Source: an uncultured Poribacteria bacterium (GTDB lineage Bacteria; Poribacteria; WGA-4E; PCPOR2b). Taken from it: 64,000 nt of DNA. A program made the position numbers and the translations under genes. A model generated the notes under the pieces. It had not been told where the DNA came from. It did not search any database and worked only from the letters and a program-made list of their open reading frames with translations. Below, piece after piece: positions 9,190 through 17,287 of this stretch. How positions within the stretch are numbered: the first letter of the stretch is position 1; each line of letters opens with the position of its first letter. Where the stretch lies: NCBI GenBank assembly GCA_958296125.1, contig OY282444.1:2165940-2229939 (forward strand), read 5' to 3'.

Positions 9190-11217
9190 TTAACAGGATT
9201 GTTCAGCGCGCAGGACACGGCGCATGATTTTGTTGGAGGCGGTTCGGGGCAGGGCATCGACAACAATAATGTTGTGAATCCTAAAGAGCGGATTGAGATG
9301 GCTCCGGATCGCCGATTGTAAAGAAGTAGTCAGCGATTGCGTATCTGCGCCTGGCAGAAGCACGGCGTAAATGACCAGTTGGCTGGGTCCACCGTCGGGC
9401 GGAGACACGGCAATCGCGGCGACTTCTCGAATGCCGCTCACGGAATTGAGGACTTCCTCAATCTCTGCCGAACTGACTTTGATGCCGCCGAGATTCATCG
9501 TATCATCTACGCGCCCGTGGATGCGGTAGTAGCCATCAGCCAGTTGCTCAACTCCATCCCCATGACGACGGAGAAGCGATCCCTTCGACAGTTGGGGAGT
9601 TCCCTCAAAGTACACCTCATGATGGTCTTTGTTTAGTAACTCGGTGGAAAGTCCAATGGAGGGCGGTATTACAAAGACCTCTCCGTTATCGCTCAGCTGA
9701 CCATCCTCATCGCAGATGACGACATCCAGTCCCAAGGCGGGGGTTGTAAAGGTTGCCGGGGCAGCAGGCTGGACGGTCGTGCCGGTGAGATAACCACCGC
9801 CTATCTCGGTCCCGCCACAATACTCAATAATTGGACGGTATCCCGCCAAGGACATCAGAAACAGCATATCTTCCGAGTGAGAACACTCACCTGTGGAGCT
9901 GAAGGCTTTGATCGCGTGCCAGTCGAGCCCCTTCATACACTCCGTGTTTTTCCAACTTCTCACCAGACTCGGCACAACGCCAAGCATTGTAACGCGAGCG
10001 TTCTGCACAAACTCGCCAAATTCCCTTTCCGTCGGAGCACCGTCGTATAACGCAATCGTCGCCCGGTTGATTAAACTCGCGTAGATGAGCCAGGGTCCCA
10101 TCATCCACCCAAGATTCGTGGGCCAAGCCAACACATCTCCGTGCTGAATATCATGATGCAAGTAAGCATCTGAGGCGCACTTAATTGGTGTAATTTGCAT
10201 CCACGGAATTGCTTTAGGCTCTCCAGTCGTTCCCGAAGAAAACAGGATGTTCGTGTGGTTATGTGGATCACAGCCAACTGCATCAAACTGATCGCTATCG
10301 CTGAGAAACCCCTCCCAACTTAAATCACCGTTTCGTAATTCCAGCGAGGGTTCGTCTCCACGGGAGAGCACAATCGCTTTTGGCGCGTTGGTGTCAACAA
10401 CCTTCGCATATAGCGGCAACTGTTTTCCAGCACGGCGGATATAGTCTTGCGTAAAAATCCCTTTCGCATTTGCGATACGCAAACGCATCTGGATCTCATC
10501 CGGCGCGAAACTATCCGCAATCGAAATCACGACACCGCCCGCTCTGATGATGCCCAGATAGATGGCAACCGATTCGATGTGCATCGGCATATTAACGGCG
10601 ATAGCATCGCCCGGCTCGAAACCGGCAGCCGTGAAGCCATTGGCAACCCGATTGGTCAGTGCGTTGAGTTCACCGTAAGTCATCGCTGCAAGTGGCGAAC
10701 CCTCTGCCTGAAATACAATAGCGGTGGCATCGCTTGGCGCGTTAAAACAACTCTCGACGATGTTAAGCCGTGCGTCCACGAGCCACTTGGGGAATTCATC
10801 GCCTTTGGACAGATCAACCACCTCGCTGAATTTTCGATTGAATTGAATCCCAAGCCTTTCAATCATCAACTCCCAAAAATCGGCGCGATGGTGCACCGAC
10901 CACGAATGGAGTGCTTCGTAAGAATTGAGATGGAGTTCTCGCATAACCATCGCAATGTTTGTTTTCTCAACCTGATCCTCAGTCGGAAACCAAGCGGGTG
11001 CAGCTACACCCGCCCAGTTAGCAAAAACCGCATCGTAGAGGAGTTGATGAAGGGCGAATGGGTGGTCAGGGGTTAAAATGGTCTGCGAGATTTCCAACCA
11101 ACAGGCTGCGGGTGGGAGTGATGCGAGTAATGGGTTGATACGCTCTATCATTCGTTCCGATGTCGATTGGTCCAATCCGCATTCGGTGAGGTTTTCACTC
11201 GTCAGTTGCTTCGCCAT
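9190..11217 (-). CDS. Acyl-activating enzyme (AMP-forming acyl-CoA synthetase, AAE17/18-like)
   Basis: This is an ANL-superfamily enzyme that adenylates a carboxylate and transfers it to CoA. It contains the P-loop ILFSSGTTGEPKAIPW, the mid motif YCGGTEIGGG, the hinge region YYRIHGRVDDTMNLGGIKVS and the C-terminal catalytic Lys in RTASNKIMRR. It also has a 150-residue N-terminal extension with WFPTEDQVEKTNIAM, as in acetoacetyl-CoA synthetase and plant AAE17/18. The start at 11217 (MAKQLTSEN) is preferred to the ATG at 11253 because AGGAG lies upstream of it. It follows the sarcosine oxidase-like genes on the same strand and is probably co-transcribed. The substrate is unknown. Confidence 0.85.
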   Translation of the reverse strand: MAKQLTSENLTECGLDQSTSERMIERINPLLASLPPAACWLEISQTILTPDHPFALHQLLYDAVFANWAGVAAPAWFPTEDQVEKTNIAMVMRELHLNSYEALHSWSVHHRADFWELMIERLGIQFNRKFSEVVDLSKGDEFPKWLVDARLNIVESCFNAPSDATAIVFQAEGSPLAAMTYGELNALTNRVANGFTAAGFEPGDAIAVNMPMHIESVAIYLGIIRAGGVVISIADSFAPDEIQMRLRIANAKGIFTQDYIRRAGKQLPLYAKVVDTNAPKAIVLSRGDEPSLELRNGDLSWEGFLSDSDQFDAVGCDPHNHTNILFSSGTTGEPKAIPWMQITPIKCASDAYLHHDIQHGDVLAWPTNLGWMMGPWLIYASLINRATIALYDGAPTEREFGEFVQNARVTMLGVVPSLVRSWKNTECMKGLDWHAIKAFSSTGECSHSEDMLFLMSLAGYRPIIEYCGGTEIGGGYLTGTTVQPAAPATFTTPALGLDVVICDEDGQLSDNGEVFVIPPSIGLSTELLNKDHHEVYFEGTPQLSKGSLLRRHGDGVEQLADGYYRIHGRVDDTMNLGGIKVSSAEIEEVLNSVSGIREVAAIAVSPPDGGPSQLVIYAVLLPGADTQSLTTSLQSAIRSHLNPLFRIHNIIVVDALPRTASNKIMRRVLRAEQSC

Positions 11218-11297
11218 TACAGGGGGTCTCCTGTGAATTGCTAATGCCGACATTTTAGCAGAAAGTCAGATTGAACAGTCCCTGATCTTCTCTCCGC

Positions 11298-11981
11298 TTA
11301 CACTCCTAACGCGGCTAGTGCTGCCCTGCCAGTTGGGAGAATCTCAAACTCTCGTCCCGCCTCCACCATGGTATCCCAGATGTATGCTCCCAGCGACTGT
11401 GCACCGATGATGGAAAATGCTGGCACCCCGCCGATGTCGCGACGGATGATTAGCTGTGTTGTTTTGGCGAGACTGCTCTGTTTCGCTGTTTCGTTTGGGA
11501 AGGCCGAAGGGTGGAAATCCAATCCACACACCTTGCTCAACAGTTCTTGACTATCAGGACCAATCACCCGGATCTCCGCTCGTCCGTGCGTTATATCTGT
11601 GACTGTGACGAATTGTTCAGCCGCTGCCGATGCGGTCGTCAGCTTTTTCCGTGCGTTAGCCTCTCTGCCGGGCGGCGTGCTAATGAAAAAGAGGTCATTC
11701 CGCAAACGATAGATTCCATCGTGTCCTTCGTTGACTTTGAGGGCCCCTAATTTCAAGGTATCCATCAACACAGATTCGGCTTGATCTCCTTCGAGCAGCA
11801 GCTTCCCATTCGGGGTTTCGTCGGCGAGGGCAAGCCCTTCCTGTGCGGCAGCAATTTCCGCTTTCAGGGTTGTATAAACCTCTGGGATACGCCATCCGCG
11901 TTGTTCGGTGAACGTCGCGCCCAAGCGTTGGGCGATGGAGTATAATGGGGTCAACTTGATGGGTGTTTTGGAGGTGTTCAC
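11298..11981 (-). CDS. soxG: Sarcosine oxidase-like gamma subunit
   Basis: This 227-aa protein has the GcvT/YgfZ-like fold of the SoxG family. Visible features are LALADETPNGKLLLEGDQAE near residue 50 and RAEIRVIGPDSQELLSKVCGLDFHPSAF in the middle, typical of gamma subunits of heterotetrameric sarcosine oxidase and relatives. It starts at a GTG that overlaps the alpha-subunit stop (GTGA), which implies translational coupling. It is the fourth gene of a beta-delta-alpha-gamma array. Its role is structural or folate-related within the complex, known for the family rather than seen here. Confidence 0.85.
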   Translation of the reverse strand: MNTSKTPIKLTPLYSIAQRLGATFTEQRGWRIPEVYTTLKAEIAAAQEGLALADETPNGKLLLEGDQAESVLMDTLKLGALKVNEGHDGIYRLRNDLFFISTPPGREANARKKLTTASAAAEQFVTVTDITHGRAEIRVIGPDSQELLSKVCGLDFHPSAFPNETAKQSSLAKTTQLIIRRDIGGVPAFSIIGAQSLGAYIWDTMVEAGREFEILPTGRAALAALGV

Positions 11982-14911
11982 ATGCGTAACCTTTCTCCGC
12001 TGGGGTCATAAAAGGCACCGTGATGGACATGCGCCGCTTTCAGGTCTCCCCCCATGCGAATTGTAAAGGATGCACCGTTTTGAGATGCCAAATCCGCCGG
12101 CAGCCAACAGAGTCCAATCGCTTCCTCTAGGGTTGGACTGAATCGACTGGAGGTGACCCAACCGATAATTTTCAACCGGCCATCCACTTCAGGCGCGACA
12201 ACCTGTAGCCCTTCGGCTGGAACAACGTCCGGATCAACCATCTTGAAGCCTACTAGCAGCTGCTTGGGTCCTTCGGCAGAAATTCGCATCAAGGAAGGTT
12301 TGCCCAGAAAATCGGGTTTGTTCAATTTTACCGCCCACGCCATATTGGCAGAGAGTGGATCGGACATGGCATCGGTGTCCTGTCCGACGATAATGTGCCC
12401 CTTCTCCAATCGCAATATGCGCTGTGCCTCAAGACCAAATGGCGCAATACCCAACTCTCTACCTACGTCCATCAGTGCTTCCCAGACGTGCAGCGCATAA
12501 CCGGACGGACAGTGAACCTCGTAGGCGAGTTCACCGGTGAAACCGATACGCAGCAATTGACACGGCACATCCGCAATCTTGGCGGAACGGATACGCATGT
12601 AAGGGAAGGCTTTGTTGGCGAGGTTGCGCGCTGTTAATTTCTCCAGCACCGTCCGTGATTGGGGACCTGCCAAGTTGAATGCGGCATAGGTATCGGTCAG
12701 GTCCGTTAAGTGGACACCCTCCCCCCACCCCGATTGCAACCACCACTGCAGCCACTCAAAGACCGCTGTTGCACCGGTGGAGGTGGTGGTCATATACCAC
12801 GTTTCGTCCTTCAGATGGGCGCAGACCCCGTCGTTTAGCACCACACCTTCGTCATTGCACATCACGCCGTAGCGCACTCGCCCCACGCGGAGATTGTGCC
12901 ATTGGTTAGTGTAGATGCGTTCGAGCAGTTTGGGGACTCCAGGACCGGTAAGTTGTAGTTTCCCTAACGGGCTCACGTCAATAAGCCCGCCCTGTTTGCG
13001 AACGCACACCGCCTCTGCCGCTGGATCGCCGTAATGGTTTGGACGTAACCACAACCCCGCGACCATCATGTTTGCGCCGTGATCGAGATGCCATTGATGA
13101 ATAGGGGTTGTCTGCACCGGTTCCACGTTTTGTCCCGCCAGAGCCCCTAGTGTCACCGGCGCGATGGGAGGTCTCGCAGTCGTGGTGCCGGTCTCCTGCA
13201 CTGTCCGGCCGTTGGCCCGGGCGCAAAGGTGGATAGTATTCATCGAGCACATCGCACCCTGACAGGGTCCCATTGAGATGGTGCTGTATCGTTTGAGCAA
13301 CTCGATGCTGTCGTATCCTTCCGCAATCGCTGTCTCCACGTCCTCGTCGGTGACATCTTCGCAATAACACACGAATCGCTTCTTTTTGCCGGGCACGCAC
13401 ACCCGTTCGGAAGTGCGGCGCGGTTCCGAAATGTCAGAAGCTTGTGCTGCTAACTCGTCAAATTCACCGAAACCTGCGAAGGTGGCCGCATTCGATCCAG
13501 CTTGCCACGCTTCGGTAATCTGTGAATCCACGGCGTGTATTCCTGCCGCTCGCCCTGCCACATAGATACCGGGTGGGGTAGACACCGGCACTGTTTCCGC
13601 TCGGTCTGCACTGTATTCCGATTTTCCACCCGCCATATACAAAAGTTCCGTAGCAGGGGTCCAACCCATGCTTGTCACGATGAGATCGCACTGCAGCACT
13701 TGTGTCGTCGCGGGAGCGATTTCACCGCGTCCGTCGAGACGCACAATCTTTGCTCCGCTGACTGCGCTTGAACCGATGGCTTCACGGATGGTATGCCGAT
13801 AGAACACCGGAACGCCGATATTCGCCAATCCATCCCTATATGGACTGGAGCAAGCGTTGTGCTCACGTTCGTCCACGATCGCCGCTACGTTCACCCCCAG
13901 TGCCTGAAGGTCGGCGGCGACATCCCAGCCATCCTCGTTAGCGGTTACAATCACGACCTGCCTGCCGGGAAGGACACCGAAAAGGTGAAGCAGACGCTGT
14001 GCGGCACTACCCAACATAACGCCCGGCAGGTCGTTGTTGTCGAAGATAAGCGGCGTTTCGTAGGCACCTGTTGCCACAACCACCGACTTCGTCCGTATCT
14101 TGAACAGACGCGCTCCCTTCGCGGCGCAAAGCCAGTTGTCTTGATACCAACCCAGAACACTCGTATCGGTGAAAGCCGTGACATTTGGCTGCTGACTGAG
14201 GGCTTCTAGCAATTCAGGTAGGTCTTTGGACACTTGCGAGGGCAAGGAGGAGTGTAGGGGGACGGTGAAGCGGAGGTGCCCTCCGAGAGCTGAGTTCTCG
14301 TCGAAAAGCAACACTTGTGCGCCGCCTTCCGCTGCCCCCAATGCCGCGCTGATCCCTGCCGGCCCGCTACCGACTACGACGACATCGGTATGCAGATATT
14401 GCTTGTCAAACTTGCCTGAAGGTGTATCAATATCGACCTCACCCAAACCAGCGGCATGACGTAGGGTATGTTCGTAGAGAGGCCACAGCTTTTTGGGACG
14501 AATGAAAGTCTTATAGTAAAAGCCGACCGGCATCAAACGGGATCCCAGTTGGGTCAGGGAAAGCAAATCTCGATTGAGCGAGGGCCAAACGTTCTGCGCT
14601 CGCACGTCCATCCCCGCTTCGACGGATCTCATACAGGCGCGGACGTTTGGTTCATCTCCAATTTGCACCAGACAGTTGGGGCAGTGCCCGGCGCAACAGA
14701 GCAGCCCACGCGGACGATGATACTTAAACGAGCGGCTCAAGACTTTGACACCCGCCGCTGTCAAAGCCGAAGCAACGGTATCGCCAGGGTGGGCGATATA
14801 CTTCACCCCATCAAAAGTGAATCGAATTGTGGTAGAGCGATCAATCACCTCACCTTGCTTTGGATGGAGTCGATTGGGCGTTGTTTTTAGTGTATCTTGT
14901 TCAGTTTGCAT
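11978..14911 (-). CDS. soxA: Sarcosine oxidase-like alpha subunit (2Fe-2S/NAD/GcvT fusion)
   Basis: This 977-aa subunit has four parts. First is an N-terminal ferredoxin-like domain (residues 25-115) with cluster Cys in LLCCAGHCPNCLV and RAC. Second is a dinucleotide-binding domain, VVVGSGPAGISAALGAAEGG, near residue 175. Third is a BFD-like [2Fe-2S] segment (FVCYCEDVTDEDV and MGPCQGAMC, about residues 490-540). Last is a C-terminal GcvT domain that in this family accepts the one-carbon unit onto tetrahydrofolate. The start at 14911 (MQTEQD) is chosen because GGAG lies 5 nt upstream; an in-frame ATG at 14983 would overlap soxD and lacks an SD. Retained cluster Cys in both Fe-S regions suggest it could also be a related amine or imino-acid dehydrogenase. 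Confidence 0.9.
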   Translation of the reverse strand: MQTEQDTLKTTPNRLHPKQGEVIDRSTTIRFTFDGVKYIAHPGDTVASALTAAGVKVLSRSFKYHRPRGLLCCAGHCPNCLVQIGDEPNVRACMRSVEAGMDVRAQNVWPSLNRDLLSLTQLGSRLMPVGFYYKTFIRPKKLWPLYEHTLRHAAGLGEVDIDTPSGKFDKQYLHTDVVVVGSGPAGISAALGAAEGGAQVLLFDENSALGGHLRFTVPLHSSLPSQVSKDLPELLEALSQQPNVTAFTDTSVLGWYQDNWLCAAKGARLFKIRTKSVVVATGAYETPLIFDNNDLPGVMLGSAAQRLLHLFGVLPGRQVVIVTANEDGWDVAADLQALGVNVAAIVDEREHNACSSPYRDGLANIGVPVFYRHTIREAIGSSAVSGAKIVRLDGRGEIAPATTQVLQCDLIVTSMGWTPATELLYMAGGKSEYSADRAETVPVSTPPGIYVAGRAAGIHAVDSQITEAWQAGSNAATFAGFGEFDELAAQASDISEPRRTSERVCVPGKKKRFVCYCEDVTDEDVETAIAEGYDSIELLKRYSTISMGPCQGAMCSMNTIHLCARANGRTVQETGTTTARPPIAPVTLGALAGQNVEPVQTTPIHQWHLDHGANMMVAGLWLRPNHYGDPAAEAVCVRKQGGLIDVSPLGKLQLTGPGVPKLLERIYTNQWHNLRVGRVRYGVMCNDEGVVLNDGVCAHLKDETWYMTTTSTGATAVFEWLQWWLQSGWGEGVHLTDLTDTYAAFNLAGPQSRTVLEKLTARNLANKAFPYMRIRSAKIADVPCQLLRIGFTGELAYEVHCPSGYALHVWEALMDVGRELGIAPFGLEAQRILRLEKGHIIVGQDTDAMSDPLSANMAWAVKLNKPDFLGKPSLMRISAEGPKQLLVGFKMVDPDVVPAEGLQVVAPEVDGRLKIIGWVTSSRFSPTLEEAIGLCWLPADLASQNGASFTIRMGGDLKAAHVHHGAFYDPSGERLRM

Positions 14912-14972
14912 TAATTCTCCAATTACCGCACCTGATACCTGATAGATAATCGCAAAATGGGGAGAGACCCCA

Positions 14973-15239
14973 TCACGCATCACGCTTCACGTAAGGGAAA
15001 GTCTTTATCACTTCGTTAGTCCGTGTATACCGCTCTGCCAGAAACCATAGACCACAACCATCGCTGTGATGCCACCACTCCGTTTGTGCGCCCATGACGT
15101 TATGGCGCATGTAGAGATAGTTTGCCCATTCTGCATCACTAGTAGCCGACGGGTCTTTGGGACGCGGACCATACTCTCCACCAAAACGGAATTCGCTCAC
15201 ATTTCGATCTCCGCAGTTAGGACAGGTTAAAAGTAACAT
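14973..15239 (-). CDS. soxD: Sarcosine oxidase-like delta subunit
   Basis: This 88-aa zinc-binding subunit starts MLLLTCPNCGDRNVSEF and continues with the family motif FGGEYGPRP and the region WWHHSDGCGLWFLAERYT. The Cys/His set matches the zinc site of SoxD. The start at 15239 is supported by GGAGG 7 nt upstream; an in-frame ATG at 15257 overlaps that SD. The last codons (coding VKRDA) lie within the heptad-type repeat TACGTGAAGCGTGATGCGTG, so the C-terminus may have been acquired from a repeat. Confidence 0.9.
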   Translation of the reverse strand: MLLLTCPNCGDRNVSEFRFGGEYGPRPKDPSATSDAEWANYLYMRHNVMGAQTEWWHHSDGCGLWFLAERYTRTNEVIKTFPYVKRDA

Positions 15240-15257
15240 ATATTGACCTCCATTCAC

Positions 15258-15443
15258 GTTTCACTCATGTTAAGAAATCGTGCAACAGTAATCGCAGGGG
15301 CGGGGTCTCCCCGTCCGAACATTTACAGTTTTGGGCGGACTGTAGGGGCAAGTTACCCGTCTTTAATCTCTCTTTTTTTATTTGTGTAAATTCGCGTTGA
15401 TTCGCGGATACTTCGCACCTTCTTTTTACATGAACCTCGCGTT
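15258..15443. other. Gap within the sox operon, no gene seen
   Basis: The gap between soxB and soxD is 204 nt on the minus strand. It carries a heptad-type repeat word (TTCACGTTTCACTC, near 15253), a T-rich run and no plausible reading frame or clear promoter. Such a gap is unusual inside a sox operon. Confidence 0.4.
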
Positions 15444-16682
15444 TTAGTGTCCCACTGCCGCCGCACCTTTCTCACCGACCAGATCATTTTCCTCAAAACG
15501 TGATAAGCGGAAGGGGACGATGAGGATTGGAGGCTTGCCGGTGGCGATTAACTCTGCCAAGGTTTTGCCGGCAATGGGGGAGGCCTTGAACCCGTAAGTT
15601 CCCCAACCGACATCTATCAGAAAGCCATTGACGGGGGTGAACCCCATGATTGGGCTATAGTCGGGAGGCATTTCACAGATGCCAGCCCACTGACGCAGGA
15701 TACGGACATGGCTCAGAGACGGGAAAAGTTCGAGAACGTGCCCCGCAATGCCTTCGAGAAATGCGAGGGAACCCGCCATCGAATAGGAGGAAAAGGGGTC
15801 TACGCTCGCGCCCATCACTAACTCCCCCCGATCGGTCTGGCTGATGTAGACGTGCAGGCTACCGGAGACAACCACCACATCCAAGAAGGGCTTGAGCGGC
15901 TCGGTCACACAGGCTTGCAGGGGGATGGTGGTCAGCGGCAGCTTGACCCCCACCATCGCTGTAATTGTTGAAGCCCAGCCGGCGGTCGCGTTGAGGACCG
16001 TTCCCGTTTTGATGTGACCACGCGTTGTTTCCACGCCGGTCACTTTTCCGTCCTGCACCTTGATCCCGGTTACCTCTGTATTCTGGTGGATGTGGACCCC
16101 GCGCACGTCCGCTTGATGGGCATACCCCCAAACGACCGCATCATGGCGAATGATACCGCCGGGCGGATGGTAGAGTGCCGCCAAAATGGGATAGCGGGGA
16201 TGGTCGCTCACGTCGAGATAGGGGCAGAGGCTTTTGATGTCATCGGGAAAAATCAGGCGCGAATCCACGCCTTCGATCTGATTGACCTCCGCTCGACGGC
16301 GCATGGTATTGACCCCGCCATCGGTGTGGGCAAGTGTCAAGTGCCCCCGCTGGCTAAACATCACATTGAAATTGAGTTCATCCGACAACTGCTCGTAAAG
16401 TTTAACACTCTGGTTATAAAAGCGCACACCTTCTGAGGTGAGGTAGTTGCTGCGGATGATAGCGGTGTTACGTCCGCTGCCGCCCGCACCGATGTAGCTT
16501 TTTTCCAGCACAGCCACATCGGTGATGCCGTGCTCTTTGGCGAGATAATAGGCACAAGCGAGCCCGTGTGCCCCCCCGCCGATGATAACGACATCGTAGT
16601 ATTCTTTCAGTTCATGCGACCGCCACATTTTTGGAGGGGGTCGGTTGCCGTTGAAGGCTTGTCGGATGAGTTGGATTGACAT
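15444..16682 (-). CDS. soxB: Sarcosine oxidase-like beta subunit (FAD-dependent oxidoreductase)
   Basis: This 412-aa DAO-family flavoprotein oxidises a secondary amine. The N-terminal Rossmann motif VVIIGGGAHGLACAYYLA is at about residues 31-48, followed by VLEKSYIGAGGSGRNTAIIRSNY, which is characteristic of SoxB. The C-terminal motif GWGTYGFKASPIAGK closes the FAD site. Length and motifs match the beta subunit of heterotetrameric sarcosine oxidase. It is first in the beta-delta-alpha-gamma order. Its SD is weak (GGGG). Its 5' end overlaps the tail of a truncated HEPN gene, which suggests the junction was made by a deletion or insertion. Confidence 0.9.
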   Translation of the reverse strand: MSIQLIRQAFNGNRPPPKMWRSHELKEYYDVVIIGGGAHGLACAYYLAKEHGITDVAVLEKSYIGAGGSGRNTAIIRSNYLTSEGVRFYNQSVKLYEQLSDELNFNVMFSQRGHLTLAHTDGGVNTMRRRAEVNQIEGVDSRLIFPDDIKSLCPYLDVSDHPRYPILAALYHPPGGIIRHDAVVWGYAHQADVRGVHIHQNTEVTGIKVQDGKVTGVETTRGHIKTGTVLNATAGWASTITAMVGVKLPLTTIPLQACVTEPLKPFLDVVVVSGSLHVYISQTDRGELVMGASVDPFSSYSMAGSLAFLEGIAGHVLELFPSLSHVRILRQWAGICEMPPDYSPIMGFTPVNGFLIDVGWGTYGFKASPIAGKTLAELIATGKPPILIVPFRLSRFEENDLVGEKGAAAVGH

Positions 16683-16864
16683 TTATTTCCCCGTAAAACT
16701 TCAAGCATTGCGTCTTGGCATATCTGTGTTCTAGTTGCCAGCGCGTGGAACAGCGCGTAATAGGTGGCACTAACTGACCGCCTCAGGTTGGCTTCGCGGG
16801 GACGGCCTCTGCTCGTTCCGCGTGCCAGTTGTTTGGCAATTCTTAGCAAATCACGCGGATTCAA
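16607..16864 (-). pseudogene. Truncated HEPN-domain gene running into soxB
   Basis: The first 44 residues (MNPRDLLRIAKQLARG, then RRSVSATYYALFHALA) match the start of HEPN-type proteins, with the typical R-rich helix and TAYYALFHA-like helix. After HALA, at about 16735, similarity ends and the frame runs through the soxB leader and into soxB out of frame. Normal members are about 140-160 aa; this is 85 aa and lacks the RxxxxH region expected later. It overlaps the upstream small gene by 14 nt, as in two-gene HEPN modules. I judge it broken. Confidence 0.6.
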
Positions 16865-17168
16865 AGTATCGGCCCCTTTGGAGTGCCTCCCACTCGGATT
16901 TCTCCACGAAGGACTTGCTTGGAAACTCGTCGATCCCCATTTCTATTAGCTTCGGACGGATACGCCCAAGTAGGCCAGCAGTCCATTCCGGATCGAGATG
17001 TTTCTGGTCCCCGTCGAATACGATGATAATGTGCAGATACTCTTCGCCATCACGGTCTGTTTCAGGTTTTACGATAATCGGATCGAATACAAATTCGTCC
17101 TCAAAGCGTTGGGCCAGCGTCTTGCTAACGATATTCGCAACCGCATCTGTCCGTGTTTTGTTTGTCAT
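16851..17168 (-). CDS. Small protein paired with the HEPN fragment, possible antitoxin-like partner
   Basis: This 105-aa protein has no recognised name. It contains an alpha/beta core with EEYLHIIIVFDGD near the middle and a C-terminal helix (FVEKSEWEAL). The start at 17168 is chosen because AGGAG lies 7 nt before the ATG. Its 3' end overlaps the start of the truncated HEPN gene, so the two formed a translationally coupled pair. Pairing with HEPN suggests a toxin-antitoxin or abortive-infection type module, but I do not see the GSx10DxD motif of MNT antitoxins, so the class is unresolved. Confidence 0.55.
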   Translation of the reverse strand: MTNKTRTDAVANIVSKTLAQRFEDEFVFDPIIVKPETDRDGEEYLHIIIVFDGDQKHLDPEWTAGLLGRIRPKLIEMGIDEFPSKSFVEKSEWEALQRGRYFESA

Positions 17169-17287
17169 TGTATATCTCCTATGATTGCCGACGTACATAT
17201 CCGGCTATTATTAAATCCGTCACCCCTGCGGAGGTATCAGCATTGCGGCGATGTCTGCTGGCAACCGAAACCCATTTAATCCGCGAT

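Noticed and set aside
10447-11076. A 209-codon plus-strand frame
   Set aside because: It is antisense to the conserved part of the acyl-activating enzyme gene and has no family similarity.
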